Source: Chryseobacterium taichungense
Lineage (GTDB): Bacteria; Bacteroidota; Bacteroidia; Flavobacteriales; Weeksellaceae
Assembly: GCF_900109935.1 (NCBI RefSeq)
Contig: NZ_FOBV01000001.1
Coordinates: 186,001-250,000 of the forward strand
DNA: 64,000 bases
Direction: 5' to 3'
Part shown: positions 17,867 through 27,254 of the stretch, piece by piece
Layout of the letters: every line of letters starts with the position of its first letter
Numbering within the stretch: position 1 is the stretch's first letter
The notes under the pieces: generated by a model
What the model saw: only the letters and a program-made list of their open reading frames with translations
Databases searched by the model: none
Told to the model about the DNA's origin: nothing
Made by a program: the position numbers and the translations under genes

Positions 17867-19264
17867 TTAATCAACTTTATTTTTTGCAACTTGGGCCATT
17901 AATTCTGCTTCTACCGCAACAGTATCTCCTACATAGCCGTAGCCCTGCATGTGGACGATTCCTCTTCTGATAGGTTCTATCAATTCAATCTTGAAAATGA
18001 TCGTATCTCCCGGTACTACTTTTCTTTTGAATTTTACTTTATCAATTTTTATAAAATAGGTAGAGTAATTTTCAGGATCCGGAACACTTGCCAATACAAG
18101 AATTCCTCCGGTCTGTGCCAATGCTTCTACCTGCAATACACCTGGCATAACTGGTTCTTTCGGAAAATGCCCTACGAAGAAAGGTTCATTCATCGTGACA
18201 TTCTTCAAACCAACTACGTGAGAATCTGACAATTCAAGAATTTTATCAATTAATAAAAACGGAGGTCTGTGAGGCATTAGTCTCATGATTCCATTAATAT
18301 CAAAAACAGGTTCTTTCGTCAGATCAAAATCAGGAACGTTTTTCTTTTTCTGCAGCTTCCACTGACGGTTCAGCTTTTTTGCAAACTGTGTATTTACAAA
18401 ATGTCCCGGTTTATTGGCAATGACCTTACCTTTTATTTTAACGCCTGCCAAAGCCAGATCACCAATCACATCAAGTAATTTGTGTCTTGCTGCTTCGTTA
18501 GGATAGTTTAAATTTAAATTATCAAGAATTCCGTTTGGTCTTATAGAAACATTGTCTTTACCGAATGCTTTTTTAAGTTTTTCCGTAGTTTCCGGTGTAA
18601 GATCTTTATCTACGTAAACAATAGCATTCGAGATATCTCCTCCTTTGATAAGGCCGTGATCCAACAGCATTTCAAGTTCATGCAGGAAACTGAATGTTCT
18701 TGCTGAAGAAATTTCATCTTTAAATTCTGAAATATTTTTAAGCGTAGCATTCTGGGTTCCTAAAACTTTAGTCCCAAAATCTACCATCGTCGTTACTTCG
18801 TAGGTATCAGAAGGAATAATGGTGATTTCAGATCCCGTAGCAGCATCACTGTAGGTAAGCACTTCTTTTACCACAAGATATTCTCTTGCAATATTCTGCT
18901 CAACTACGCCAACACTTTCAATAGCTTCAACGAAATATTTGGAAGAACCATCTAAAATCGGAGGTTCTGAAGCGTCCATTTCTAAAATGGCATTATCAAT
19001 ATCGCAACCTACCAATGCAGCTAAAAGATGCTCGCAAGTTGTAATTTTTACACCTAATTTTTCTAATGTTGTTCCTCTTTCTGTAGCTACCACATAGTTT
19101 ACGTCTGCTTCTACCTGAGGATGACCTTCTAAGTCTGTTCTTACAAAGACGAAACCTGTGTTTTCCTTGGCAGGTTTCATGGTAAGTTTTACTTCTTTAC
19201 CAGTATGAAGTCCGATTCCGGAAAGTGTTACTTCTTGCTGAAGCGTTTTTTGCATATCACTCAT
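17867..19264 (-). CDS. lpxC-fabZ: Bifunctional LpxC deacetylase / FabZ dehydratase
   Basis: The start is set at MSDMQKTL, which overlaps the lpxD stop by 8 bp. The N-terminal part (about 1-305) is LpxC, with the zinc ligands in TCEHLLAAL and [13 protein letters not shown]. The C-terminal part (about 320-465) is FabZ, with [13 protein letters not shown] and the catalytic segment [19 protein letters not shown]. LpxC deacetylates UDP-3-O-acyl-GlcNAc, the committed lipid A step; FabZ dehydrates 3-hydroxyacyl-ACP. The two compete for the same acyl pool, and their fusion is a known Bacteroidetes trait that may balance phospholipid and lipid A output. Confidence 0.95.
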   Translation of the reverse strand: MSDMQKTLQQEVTLSGIGLHTGKEVKLTMKPAKENTGFVFVRTDLEGHPQVEADVNYVVATERGTTLEKLGVKITTCEHLLAALVGCDIDNAILEMDASEPPILDGSSKYFVEAIESVGVVEQNIAREYLVVKEVLTYSDAATGSEITIIPSDTYEVTTMVDFGTKVLGTQNATLKNISEFKDEISSARTFSFLHELEMLLDHGLIKGGDISNAIVYVDKDLTPETTEKLKKAFGKDNVSIRPNGILDNLNLNYPNEAARHKLLDVIGDLALAGVKIKGKVIANKPGHFVNTQFAKKLNRQWKLQKKKNVPDFDLTKEPVFDINGIMRLMPHRPPFLLIDKILELSDSHVVGLKNVTMNEPFFVGHFPKEPVMPGVLQVEALAQTGGILVLASVPDPENYSTYFIKIDKVKFKRKVVPGDTIIFKIELIEPIRRGIVHMQGYGYVGDTVAVEAELMAQVAKNKVD

Positions 19265-20288
19265 TAGTTTTATCTTTTGAGTTATTCTCAAGATTGTTTA
19301 TTCTGTTAACGATTTCAGTAAAGTTTCTGAAATGAATATAATTTCTCAGGTAATCATTGTAGCTGATAGCCGGCGAACCGTATAAAGTTTCCCTATCATT
19401 CACACTGGAATTCACACCACTTTGGGCTTGGATCTTCACCTGATTTCCTATTTTAATATGACCTACAATACCCACCTGACCACCAATCTGGTTCCAGTCT
19501 CCAATGGTTGTAGAACCTGCAATTCCGGCTTGTGCGGCAATTACGTTGTTTTTACCGATTTTCACATTGTGTGCGATCTGAATCAGATTATCAATCTTGG
19601 TTCCTTTTCCGATAACGGTAGAACCGATGGTTGCTCTGTCAATACTGCAGTTTGAACCGATTTCCACATCATCTTCAATGATCACATTACCAAGCTGAGG
19701 AATTTTTTTAAATCCTTCCTGGGTAGGCTGGAAACCAAAACCATCTCCACCTATTACCGTATTGGAATGAATTACACAATTATCACCGACGATACAATAA
19801 TCATAAATTCTTGCACCACTGTCTATTTTGCAGTTTTTACCGATCTTCACTCCTTTTCCTATATAAACCTGCGGATAGATCTGTGATCCTTCACCGATTT
19901 TTGCTTTTTCAGAAACATAAGTAAAAGCGCCGATGTATACTTTATCCCCGATTATTGCGGTATCATGTATAGAAGAACCATTTTCGATACCTTCTTTTCT
20001 TCCCTGCATTTCCTGGTAAAGGTTCATCAATACCTGGAAAGAAAGATAAGCATCTTTTACTGATATAATAGTAGGATTATAGTAATCTTTAGTCAGAAGA
20101 TCTTCTGAAACGATGATAACGGAGCATTTTGAGGAGTCTAAATAATGGGTAAATCGATCTTGTGCTATAAAAGAAAGATGTCCTGTTTCCCCACTTTCAA
20201 TAGGCGAAACTCCAGTAATAAGTGCGTTTTCATCACCTATTATTTTTCCGTCAATAAAACTTGCAATTTGCGAAGCTGTGAATTCCAT
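19257..20288 (-). CDS. lpxD: UDP-3-O-(3-hydroxyacyl)glucosamine N-acyltransferase
   Basis: The start is [11 protein letters not shown]; an ATG nine bases upstream would lie next to the -7 promoter box. The 343-residue protein has the N-terminal uridine-binding domain, a long hexapeptide beta-helix (about 100-310) and a C-terminal helix. The catalytic histidine lies in [10 protein letters not shown], and GGDGFGFQP is the conserved glycine-rich loop. It adds the N-linked acyl chain in lipid A synthesis. It is the first gene of the lpxD, lpxC-fabZ, lpxA operon and should be transcribed as a leaderless or nearly leaderless message. Confidence 0.94.
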   Translation of the reverse strand: MEFTASQIASFIDGKIIGDENALITGVSPIESGETGHLSFIAQDRFTHYLDSSKCSVIIVSEDLLTKDYYNPTIISVKDAYLSFQVLMNLYQEMQGRKEGIENGSSIHDTAIIGDKVYIGAFTYVSEKAKIGEGSQIYPQVYIGKGVKIGKNCKIDSGARIYDYCIVGDNCVIHSNTVIGGDGFGFQPTQEGFKKIPQLGNVIIEDDVEIGSNCSIDRATIGSTVIGKGTKIDNLIQIAHNVKIGKNNVIAAQAGIAGSTTIGDWNQIGGQVGIVGHIKIGNQVKIQAQSGVNSSVNDRETLYGSPAISYNDYLRNYIHFRNFTEIVNRINNLENNSKDKTNE

Positions 20289-20294
20289 ATTCTG

Positions 20295-20323
20295 CAAAGA
20301 TAAGAAATTCTATAATTCGCAAA
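20295..20323 (-). promoter_or_regulatory. Promoter of the lipid A operon
   Basis: On the minus strand TTTG (20323-20320), a 17-nt spacer and TATCTTTG (20302-20295) match the Bacteroidetes consensus. The -7 box ends 6 nt before the lpxD ATG. Confidence 0.6.
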
Positions 20324-20375
20324 CATTTTTTGGTTTTAGGATCGTAAATTTTAATAATATTTAAGAATCTATTCC

Positions 20376-21587
20376 CTAAATATCCCGCGGAAAAGTAAGG
20401 ATATATCTAATAGTCTTATTTACCATAAGCCCTGATAAAAGCTGGTCTTCCGACTCCTCCAGTCTTATTTTCCTGCCATTTTTCTGCAACAGATAAATAG
20501 GCTGCTTTTGAGTATTGTAAGGAAGCAATTTTCTTTTAATCTCATGCACTAATTCATCCCCATTATCAATTCCGAAAAAATCATTGGTATTTTTTACTTT
20601 TTCCTTAATAAATTCTGTATCAAAAGGATGGGATGAAATAATGGTTTTCGGAAGATTTCTTTGGATGACGCATGTACACCAATACGACAATATTTTATCT
20701 TCTGCATTTTGCCAGGATTTCATCGCCTGAATTACATCATTATCGTCTAACTGGGTAAACCTGCGTACATCTTCATCCGTAGCAGCACTCTTTTCTCTAT
20801 ACAGGAAATATTTAAGATTATCACCGGCCGGAAGATCTATTCCCTGAGAAACAAGATATTTGGCCCGTTCCAGAATTTTAACCAGAATAAACTCAGCCAA
20901 TGCCGATGTTTTATGATAATATACCTGCCAGTACATAAACATTCTGGCCGTTAAAAAATTTTCAATCGAATAAACTCCTTTGGCGTCTATAACCAATTCT
21001 CCTTCATCGCAAACATTCATCATTGAAATAATACGCTGTGTGTTGATGCTTCCTTCAGAAACTCCTGTAAAAAAGCTGTCGCGCTTCAGATAATCAAGCC
21101 TGTCTACATCAAGTTGGGAAGAAATAAGCTGATTAAAAAATTTACGGTGATATTTTCCCTGAAACATTTCAATAGCGCAAGACAATTCGCCGTTGAATTC
21201 ATCATTCAGGCGGTTCATCAACAATAATGAAAGATTTTCGTGATGCCAGTCATCCATCAGCATACATTCCAGCGCGTGGGAAAATGGACCGTGACCAATA
21301 TCATGCATTAAAATCGCAAGCATGGCTCCTTTCTCTTCTTCAGGCGAAATGCTGACTCCTTTTTGTTTCAGTGTTTCGAGGGCTGTGAACATCAGATGCA
21401 TTGCTCCCAAAGCATGATGAAATCTGGTGTGAGTGGCTCCCGGAAAGATAAGATTCAACAGACCCGTCTGTCCGATTCTTCTCAGTCTCTGGAAATATGG
21501 ATGCTCAATAATATCAAATAAAATTTCATGTGGAATTCTGATAAAGCCGTGAACGGGATCGTTGATAATTTTGAGTTTATTCTGCAT
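20376..21587 (-). CDS. HD-domain phosphohydrolase (dGTPase-like)
   Basis: The start is MQNKLKIINDPVHGF; the upstream ATG falls inside the promoter-like box at 21609. The roughly 403-residue protein is in the YdhJ/SAMHD1-like HD family. It shows RLRRIGQTGLLNLIFPGATHTRFHHALGAMHL (at about 34-65, with the first metal His and the His-x-Arg), AILMHDIGHGPFSHALE with the HD pair, and QLDVDRLDYLKRDSFF with the last Asp. Related enzymes hydrolyse dNTPs or act on nucleotides. Chromosomal location next to porX is divergent and probably incidental. Confidence 0.85.
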   Translation of the reverse strand: MQNKLKIINDPVHGFIRIPHEILFDIIEHPYFQRLRRIGQTGLLNLIFPGATHTRFHHALGAMHLMFTALETLKQKGVSISPEEEKGAMLAILMHDIGHGPFSHALECMLMDDWHHENLSLLLMNRLNDEFNGELSCAIEMFQGKYHRKFFNQLISSQLDVDRLDYLKRDSFFTGVSEGSINTQRIISMMNVCDEGELVIDAKGVYSIENFLTARMFMYWQVYYHKTSALAEFILVKILERAKYLVSQGIDLPAGDNLKYFLYREKSAATDEDVRRFTQLDDNDVIQAMKSWQNAEDKILSYWCTCVIQRNLPKTIISSHPFDTEFIKEKVKNTNDFFGIDNGDELVHEIKRKLLPYNTQKQPIYLLQKNGRKIRLEESEDQLLSGLMVNKTIRYILTFPRDI

Positions 21588-21608
21588 TGAAACGTCTGAA
21601 TTAGTGAA

Positions 21609-21616
21609 CAAATTTA
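21609..21616 (-). promoter_or_regulatory. Candidate -7 box for the HD hydrolase
   Basis: The minus strand reads TAAATTTG, 21 nt before the chosen ATG. Confidence 0.35.
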
Positions 21617-21804
21617 GGAATTTTAAATTTGAGCATTCATTAAATCATCATTAAAAAATTCCGCAAAAATTCAATAAGAATAAATATCCCGAAACATTGC
21701 AGTTTTCATTAACTTATATTTAACTTTACAGGTGTTCATTTTGGCAGATTTTAATTTGAGTTGGTCAGCAATTTGATACAATAACCATGTAAAAAATAAA
21801 TTTT

Positions 21805-23349
21805 ATGTCGGAAAAGATATTATGGATAGATGATGAAATCGACCTTTTAAAACCTCACATTGTATTCCTTGAAAAAAAGGGATATCAGGTAACTCCCGTG
21901 AACAATGTAAATGAGGCTTTGGAACTGATGGATTCTGAAAAATTCGCACTAACACTTATAGATGAAAATATGCCCGGAATATCCGGGCTTGAGGCTATTC
22001 CTATGATAAAGGATAAAGATAATTCTTTAAAAATAGTGATGGTCACTAAAAGTGAAGAAGAGCATATTATGGAGGAAGCAATCGGTTCTCAGATTGCTGA
22101 CTATATATTAAAGCCTGTAAATCCGAACCAGATTTTACTTTCTTTAAAGAAAAACCTGCAGCAGGATAATCTAGTTGAGCAAAAGACAATTCTTCAGTAT
22201 CAGCAGGAATTCAGGAATCTTTCGATGGAGCTTTCATACCTCAGAACTTATCAGGAGTGGGCGGAATATTATAAGAAAATTTTGAACTGGGAAATTAAAT
22301 TTGATAAGGTTACAGACAATGAATTTGCAGATCTTTTACAATCACAGAAAGAAGAAGCCAATATTCAGTTTGCCAAGTTTATTGAAAATAATTACGAAGA
22401 CTGGCTTCACGATTCCGAAAAACCCATTATGAGCCATACTCTTTTCAAAGAAAAAGTAAAACCGGAAGTTGAAAAAGAAAAAGTTTTGCTTTTGATGGTG
22501 GATAATCTCCGCTATGATCAGTGGAAAGTCATCGAGCCTTTATTCACGAAATATTACAATAAAATTTCTGAAGATTATTACTACAGTATTCTTCCTACAG
22601 CAACGCAATATGCGAGAAATTCGTTTTTTGCAGGCCTGATGCCATCAGAAATTGAAAAACGTTTTCCTGACAAATGGTTTAACGATAATGAAGAGGGAAA
22701 CAAAAATGAATACGAACGTGATTTCCTTGAAGATCAGATGAAAAGAATCGGTCTTGGCTCTAAGTCGATGAAGTACCTTAAAGTCCTGAATGCAGATTTT
22801 GAGCGAAAAATTTATGATGATTTTAACCAGCACAAAAACAATGATCTGTTAGTGATCGTTTATAATTTCATCGATATTCTTTCTCATGCGAAAACAGACA
22901 ATCACATTGTAGATCAGCTAATCCGTGATGATAAGACGTTCAGATCTCTTACTTTAAACTGGTTTGAGAATTCATCTTTGATGAAAATCATCAAAGTGGC
23001 TGCCGAAAACGGGTTTAAGCTTGTGATCACAACCGATCACGGAACGGTGTATGTAAAAAAACCTAGTAAAGTTGTGGGTGACCGAGAAACTTCAACTAAC
23101 ATCCGCTATAAAACGGGGAAAAGTCTGACATATGATGACAGTGATGTCTGGGCAATCACTAATCCTGAGAAGCTGTTTCTACCAAAAGGAAATCTGAGCT
23201 CAAAATATATTTTTGCAAAAAATAATATTTTCCTTGCTTATCCTAAGAATTACAATCATTTTGTGAACTATTACAAAGAAACCTACCAGCATGGAGGAAT
23301 TTCACTGGAAGAGTGTATTATTCCGATCAGTATTCTGGAGCCTAAATAA
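21805..23349 (+). CDS. porX: PorX-type response regulator with PglZ phosphatase domain
   Basis: The 514-residue protein has a receiver domain (1-120) with the acidic pair DD (9-10), phosphoacceptor D53 in LIDENMPG, T81 and K103. A helical linker is followed by a PglZ/alkaline phosphatase-like domain (about 225-510): LLMVDNLRYDQW carries a metal-binding Asp, PTATQYARN the nucleophilic threonine region, and TTDHGT another metal site. This architecture is that of PorX, which controls and assists the type IX secretion system. The partner kinase PorY is not in the window. The presence of a T9SS-tagged protein at 10672 supports a working system. Confidence 0.93.
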   Translation: MSEKILWIDDEIDLLKPHIVFLEKKGYQVTPVNNVNEALELMDSEKFALTLIDENMPGISGLEAIPMIKDKDNSLKIVMVTKSEEEHIMEEAIGSQIADYILKPVNPNQILLSLKKNLQQDNLVEQKTILQYQQEFRNLSMELSYLRTYQEWAEYYKKILNWEIKFDKVTDNEFADLLQSQKEEANIQFAKFIENNYEDWLHDSEKPIMSHTLFKEKVKPEVEKEKVLLLMVDNLRYDQWKVIEPLFTKYYNKISEDYYYSILPTATQYARNSFFAGLMPSEIEKRFPDKWFNDNEEGNKNEYERDFLEDQMKRIGLGSKSMKYLKVLNADFERKIYDDFNQHKNNDLLVIVYNFIDILSHAKTDNHIVDQLIRDDKTFRSLTLNWFENSSLMKIIKVAAENGFKLVITTDHGTVYVKKPSKVVGDRETSTNIRYKTGKSLTYDDSDVWAITNPEKLFLPKGNLSSKYIFAKNNIFLAYPKNYNHFVNYYKETYQHGGISLEECIIPISILEPK

Positions 23350-23393
23350 GCAGATGGCTTTTGGCAGTTTACCAATGGCTTTATTAATATGAT

Positions 23394-23434
23394 GTTTCGG
23401 GCGGAAAAAATCTAAGATTTTTTCCGCCCGAAAC
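23394..23434. repeat. 41-bp near-perfect palindrome after porX
   Basis: A 20-base arm starting GTTTCGGGCGG (23394-23413), one central A, and its exact reverse complement (23415-23434). It lies 45 bp past the porX stop and 56 bp before xth. It could end porX transcription, although only TATTTT follows the stem. Confidence 0.7.
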
Positions 23435-23467
23435 TATTTTAGAACCTAATTAGCTAATTTCATTTCG

Positions 23468-23475
23468 TATTTTTG
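23468..23475 (+). promoter_or_regulatory. Candidate -7 box for xth
   Basis: TATTTTTG matches TAnnTTTG and ends 14 nt before the TTG start codon. No TTG is seen at the -33 position. Confidence 0.35.
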
Positions 23476-23489
23476 GAAAAATTAAAATA

Positions 23490-24254
23490 TTGAAATTAAT
23501 CACTTATAATGTAAACGGAATCAGGGCCGCTTTCACAAAAGATTTTTTAGGCTGGCTAAAATCTGCCGATCCGGATATTATCTGCATTCAGGAAAGTAAG
23601 GCCGGAAACGACCAGATCGACATCGAAAGCCTGGAAAAGCTGGGATATCACAGCTATTGGCATTCAGCAGTAAGAAAAGGCTACAGCGGAGTTGGAATCG
23701 CTTCAAAAGTAAAGCCCAATCATGTTGAATACGGTTGTGGTATTGAAAGCTACGATAATGAAGGCAGAATTATACGGGCTGATTTTGACGACTTTTCTGC
23801 AATATCGGTCTATGTACCGTCTGCGTCGAATATTGAAAGGCTGGGGTTTAAAATGCAGTTCTGTCATGATTTTCTAGACTACATCAAAAATTTAAAAAAG
23901 GAAATTCCTAATCTTATTATTTCGGGAGATTTCAATATCTGTCATGAAGCGATCGACATTCACGATCCGATCCGGTTGAAGAATGTTTCAGGGTTTTTAC
24001 CAATGGAAAGAGAATGGATGACCGATTTTATTAATGAGTGTGAATTAATCGACAGTTTCAGGTTTTTTAATAATGAACCTGATAACTACACATGGTGGAG
24101 CTATAGGCAAAATTCCAGGGCAAAAAACAAAGGCTGGAGACTGGATTATAATTTTACTTCTTATACTTTAAAAGATAAACTTGCCAGAGCGGTTATTTTA
24201 AAAGAAGCTGCACATTCTGATCATTGTCCGGCTCTTGTAGAACTTAATTTTTAA
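23490..24254 (+). CDS. xth: Exodeoxyribonuclease III (AP endonuclease)
   Basis: The 254-residue enzyme is read from a TTG start codon, because the family N-terminus MKLITYNVNGIR begins there and no ATG is near. Active-site motifs are ICIQESK (metal Glu), SGVGIASK, the Tyr in VYVPSA, IISGDFNICH (Asp and Asn), TWWSYR and SDHCPALV (catalytic Asp-His). It cleaves DNA 5' to abasic sites in base-excision repair and has 3' exonuclease activity. The TTG start may keep expression low. It converges on the RlpA-like gene. Confidence 0.93.
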   Translation: MKLITYNVNGIRAAFTKDFLGWLKSADPDIICIQESKAGNDQIDIESLEKLGYHSYWHSAVRKGYSGVGIASKVKPNHVEYGCGIESYDNEGRIIRADFDDFSAISVYVPSASNIERLGFKMQFCHDFLDYIKNLKKEIPNLIISGDFNICHEAIDIHDPIRLKNVSGFLPMEREWMTDFINECELIDSFRFFNNEPDNYTWWSYRQNSRAKNKGWRLDYNFTSYTLKDKLARAVILKEAAHSDHCPALVELNF

Positions 24255-24274
24255 ATACATTTATATAAAAACAA

Positions 24275-24300
24275 AAAAGCCAACTCAAGAGTTGGCTTTT
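24275..24300. terminator. Bidirectional terminator between xth and the RlpA-like gene
   Basis: AAAAGCCAACTC (24275-24286) pairs perfectly with GAGTTGGCTTTT (24289-24300) across a 2-nt gap. A and T runs flank it. Confidence 0.85.
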
Positions 24301-24318
24301 GTAATTTAAATCATAAGA

Positions 24319-24690
24319 TTAATCGACAATTTCATATTCCACCGGAATGGTACCCCTATCAGTATCTCCGATTTCATCGAACGCTGCTTTAGACATATCT
24401 AAAGCTCTTGACGAATGGTAAGGTCCTCTATCATTAATTTTCACAATCACCTCTTTACCATTGTTCAGGTTTGTTACCTTAATGTTTGTTCCAAAAGGAA
24501 GCGTTCTGTTTGCTGCGGTGAACTTTGCATTATCAAAGATTTCTCCGCTTGCAGTTTTTCTACCGTTAAATTTATCGTGGTAGTACGATGCATAACTTGT
24601 TTTTTTCGCATCTATGGCATTCATTTTGAACGAATAAACACCAAGGGTTGAAATCATCATTATGATTACGAGAATGAATCTTTTCATCAC
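24319..24690 (-). CDS. RlpA-like double-psi beta-barrel protein
   Basis: The 123-residue protein has a signal peptide or membrane anchor (RFILVIIMMISTLGVYSF). A double-psi beta-barrel follows, with SYASYYHDKFNGRKTASGE, then the core TAANRTLPFGTNIKV, VIVKINDRGP and RALDMSKAAF. The Asp of NDRGP is the conserved residue of RlpA septal lytic transglycosylases. The SPOR domain is absent, so peptidoglycan targeting must rely on the barrel alone. It likely trims denuded peptidoglycan strands in the periplasm. Confidence 0.82.
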   Translation of the reverse strand: MMKRFILVIIMMISTLGVYSFKMNAIDAKKTSYASYYHDKFNGRKTASGEIFDNAKFTAANRTLPFGTNIKVTNLNNGKEVIVKINDRGPYHSSRALDMSKAAFDEIGDTDRGTIPVEYEIVD

Positions 24691-25002
24691 TTTGAACTTT
24701 TATTGGTTTTGACTTGGCAAATGTATCAGGATTCTTTTAAAGTGCCTATTCTAATTGTTAACAAACGTTAATAAAAACATAAATTAACGTTAATATTTTA
24801 TTTAAATAATTGAAAATCAATTCAATAAACTATATTGTTAAAAAATGTTAAAATTATTATTAAAAAGTTAACAAATTTAACTTGTTTCTATGGAATTTTA
24901 AAATTTAAAAAATATAAATAATTAATAATCAAATATTTAAACATTGTCACCTTTAGCAATTATGCCAATTATACCATGCTATAAATAGCTTATATAAATT
25001 TC
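24691..25002. other. 312-bp AT-rich intergenic region with GTTAA-type motifs
   Basis: There is no plausible coding frame. A -7 box (CAAATGTA on the plus strand, 24718-24725) lies 27 nt before the RlpA-like gene. AACGTTAAT occurs at 24764-24772 and 24786-24794, 22 bp apart, and more GTTAA words follow up to about 24882. These could be operator sites. Confidence 0.4.
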
Positions 25003-25671
25003 TCATTTGAGATATTCTATTACATAATCGTAACTACCACCAGGATATATTACAGACATATTAGGTGAGCCTGTAACAGCATTCCCAGCATTTGTAGAAA
25101 TAGTATAAGAATAAAGACTTCTATCATATACAACTCCTGATCCTGTCTTATATATAGTAATGGAATATAAGGAGGTCATTCCAGGAGGTGAGGGAATGCT
25201 TACTGTTGAAGAAGTTCCTGTTGCATTAAATGATCCTTTTATTGCATAAATCTGTGAACTGCCGACAAGTGTATTGGTAGGCGTCTCGGCAGTACCAACT
25301 GATACTTTTAGATTCGGAGTTACCGCTACCCAAACTGCGTTTGGCGCATCGTAATAGTAGAATCCGACATTTTTAACATTTATCGTCTTACCTGTTCCTG
25401 TTCCACTGGTTGCATCATTCACAAATACTAAAGCTCCGTTTTGGTTTGCAGCTCCGGTCCCATTGGTATAGGCCGCATTTTTTGCTTCCAGCTGAGCTCT
25501 CGTCAAACGGGGAACCAAAATCGCATCCGGTAAAGAATTGCTTGAAGTATTAGCCTGTATATCTAAAGTTGCTGCAGGGCTGGTTGTGTTAATTCCTACT
25601 CTTCCCTGTTGGGCATGAATGCTTATTCCTAAAACAATTAAAATTGTTGATGTTAATAATATTTTTTTCAT
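25003..25671 (-). CDS. Secreted protein with GINTTSPAATLDIQ motif, unknown function
   Basis: The 222-residue protein has a signal peptide (KKILLTSTILIVLGISIHAQ). Right after it comes the motif GRVGINTTSPAATLDIQA, which resembles the VGIGTxxPxATLDV motif near the N-terminus of many secreted flavobacterial proteins and of tail-fibre-like proteins. The middle is rich in Thr, Asn and Ala. The C-terminal part (about 130-222) looks like a beta-sandwich, with SLYSITIYKTGSG and MSVIYPGGSYDYVIEYLK. There is no type IX sorting domain. Surface or cell-wall exposure is likely, and many paralogues are expected elsewhere in the genome. Confidence 0.65.
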   Translation of the reverse strand: MKKILLTSTILIVLGISIHAQQGRVGINTTSPAATLDIQANTSSNSLPDAILVPRLTRAQLEAKNAAYTNGTGAANQNGALVFVNDATSGTGTGKTINVKNVGFYYYDAPNAVWVAVTPNLKVSVGTAETPTNTLVGSSQIYAIKGSFNATGTSSTVSIPSPPGMTSLYSITIYKTGSGVVYDRSLYSYTISTNAGNAVTGSPNMSVIYPGGSYDYVIEYLK

Positions 25672-25859
25672 ATGTTTTTTAAGATTTAAATAAATTCTCT
25701 AATATCAACTTGTGCATTTTATAAAATATAGCTAAATTATTTTCTCTGCGAATGTAATTAACTTTCAAAGCATTATCTATCGCAAATGTAGCATTTTATT
25801 CTAAATGGAAAATAAACCGCACCATAATCATTAATCAATCTCATTATGAACTCTGAATC

Positions 25860-27161
25860 TTAAACCAATTCTCCATACAGATCAAATTCTTCTGCAGATG
25901 TAATTTTTACATCTGCAAAATCACCGATAGAAATATAAGTATTTTCTGCTGATACCAAAACTGTATTATCTACATCTGGAGAATCGTATTCTGTTCTCCC
26001 AATGAAATAATTGCCTTCTTTTCTATCGAAAATACACTTGTATACTTTTCCGATTTTTTCCTGATTTTTTTCCCATGAAATTTGTGACTGTAGCTCCATA
26101 ATTTCCTCTACTCTGGCTTCTTTTACTTCCTGTGGAATAGTATCTTCCAAAACGTAAGCCCCTGTATTTTCTTCATGAGAGTACGTAAAGCATCCAAGTC
26201 TGTCAAACTTTTGTTCTTTTACCCAGTCTTTAAGCTCCTGGAAAATTTCTTCCGTCTCGCCTGGATAGCCGACAATAAGTGTTGTTCTGATTGCCATATC
26301 TGGAACTTTCTCTCTGAATTTTGACAAAAGAGCATTCGTTTTTTCATGAGTAGTTCCTCTTTTCATTGACTTTAATAAGTCTGAATTGATGTGCTGAAGA
26401 GGAATATCAATATAATTACAAACTTTTGGTTCTTCTCTGATAATATCTAACACATCTTCCGGGAAACCACTAGGAAAGGCATAATGAAGACGAATCCACT
26501 CGATACCTTCTACTTTTATCAATTCCTTTAGTAAATCTCCAAGCGCACGTTTTTTATAAATATCCAACCCGTAATAGGTAAGATCCTGTGCAATAAGAAT
26601 TAATTCTTTAGTTCCTTTCTTGGCCAGCTTTTGAGCTTCAGAAACTAATTTTTCGATAGGCGTAGAAACATGTCCTCCCCTCATAAGTGGAATTGCACAG
26701 AAAGAACAAGGCCTGTCACAACCTTCTGAAATTTTAAGATAAGCGTAGTGTTTAGGAGTTGTCGTTAAACGTTCTCCTACCAGTTCGTGCTTGTAATCTG
26801 CACCCAAATGCTTTAACAAAATCGGAAGATCCCTTGTTCCGAAATATTGATCTACATCAGGAATTTCCTTTATAAGATCCGGCTTATATCGTTCTGATAA
26901 ACAACCGGTAACAAATACTTTTTCTACCTCGCCCCTGTTTTTGGCCTCTACATAATCAAGAATGGTATTAATTGATTCTTCTTTAGCATTATCTATAAAT
27001 CCGCAGGTATTGATGACAACAATATCTCCTCTGTCTTCATGAACAACTTCTTTCCCATTGGCTTTCAGCTGACTCATCAAAACTTCGGAATCATAAACAT
27101 TCTTGGAGCATCCAAGTGTTACTACATTGATTTTCTTCTTTCCTACAGATTTTGTACGCAT
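25860..27161 (-). CDS. rimO: Ribosomal protein S12 methylthiotransferase
   Basis: The 433-residue radical SAM enzyme has an N-terminal MTTase domain with cysteines in TLGCSKN, NTCGFI and GCLSERY. The radical SAM cluster CxxxCxxC lies in CDRPCSFCAIPLMRG (about residue 148). A C-terminal TRAM domain includes FDRKEGNYFIGRTEYDSPDVD (about 380-400), which suits RimO better than MiaB. It adds a methylthio group to an aspartate of S12. A -7 box TATCTTTG ends 19 nt before the ATG, and rfbC upstream has its own terminator, so rimO is separate from the polysaccharide operon. Confidence 0.93.
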   Translation of the reverse strand: MRTKSVGKKKINVVTLGCSKNVYDSEVLMSQLKANGKEVVHEDRGDIVVINTCGFIDNAKEESINTILDYVEAKNRGEVEKVFVTGCLSERYKPDLIKEIPDVDQYFGTRDLPILLKHLGADYKHELVGERLTTTPKHYAYLKISEGCDRPCSFCAIPLMRGGHVSTPIEKLVSEAQKLAKKGTKELILIAQDLTYYGLDIYKKRALGDLLKELIKVEGIEWIRLHYAFPSGFPEDVLDIIREEPKVCNYIDIPLQHINSDLLKSMKRGTTHEKTNALLSKFREKVPDMAIRTTLIVGYPGETEEIFQELKDWVKEQKFDRLGCFTYSHEENTGAYVLEDTIPQEVKEARVEEIMELQSQISWEKNQEKIGKVYKCIFDRKEGNYFIGRTEYDSPDVDNTVLVSAENTYISIGDFADVKITSAEEFDLYGELV

Positions 27162-27180
27162 CTTTTTGATTTTGAGTTTG

Positions 27181-27188
27181 CAAAGATA
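27181..27188 (-). promoter_or_regulatory. Candidate -7 box for rimO
   Basis: The minus strand reads TATCTTTG, the same box as for lpxD and the gene at 62990. It ends 19 nt before the ATG. Confidence 0.45.
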
Positions 27189-27220
27189 CGAAATATTGGA
27201 GAGTATGGATTAAAAAATAA

Positions 27221-27240
27221 GCCACTTTTAATAAAGTGAC
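27221..27240 (-). terminator. Probable terminator at the end of the polysaccharide operon
   Basis: On the minus strand GTCACTTT-ATTA-AAAGTGGC is a hairpin with one mismatch, followed by TTATTTTTTA. It lies between rfbC and rimO. Confidence 0.55.
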
Positions 27241-27254
27241 TTTCAATATATTGT

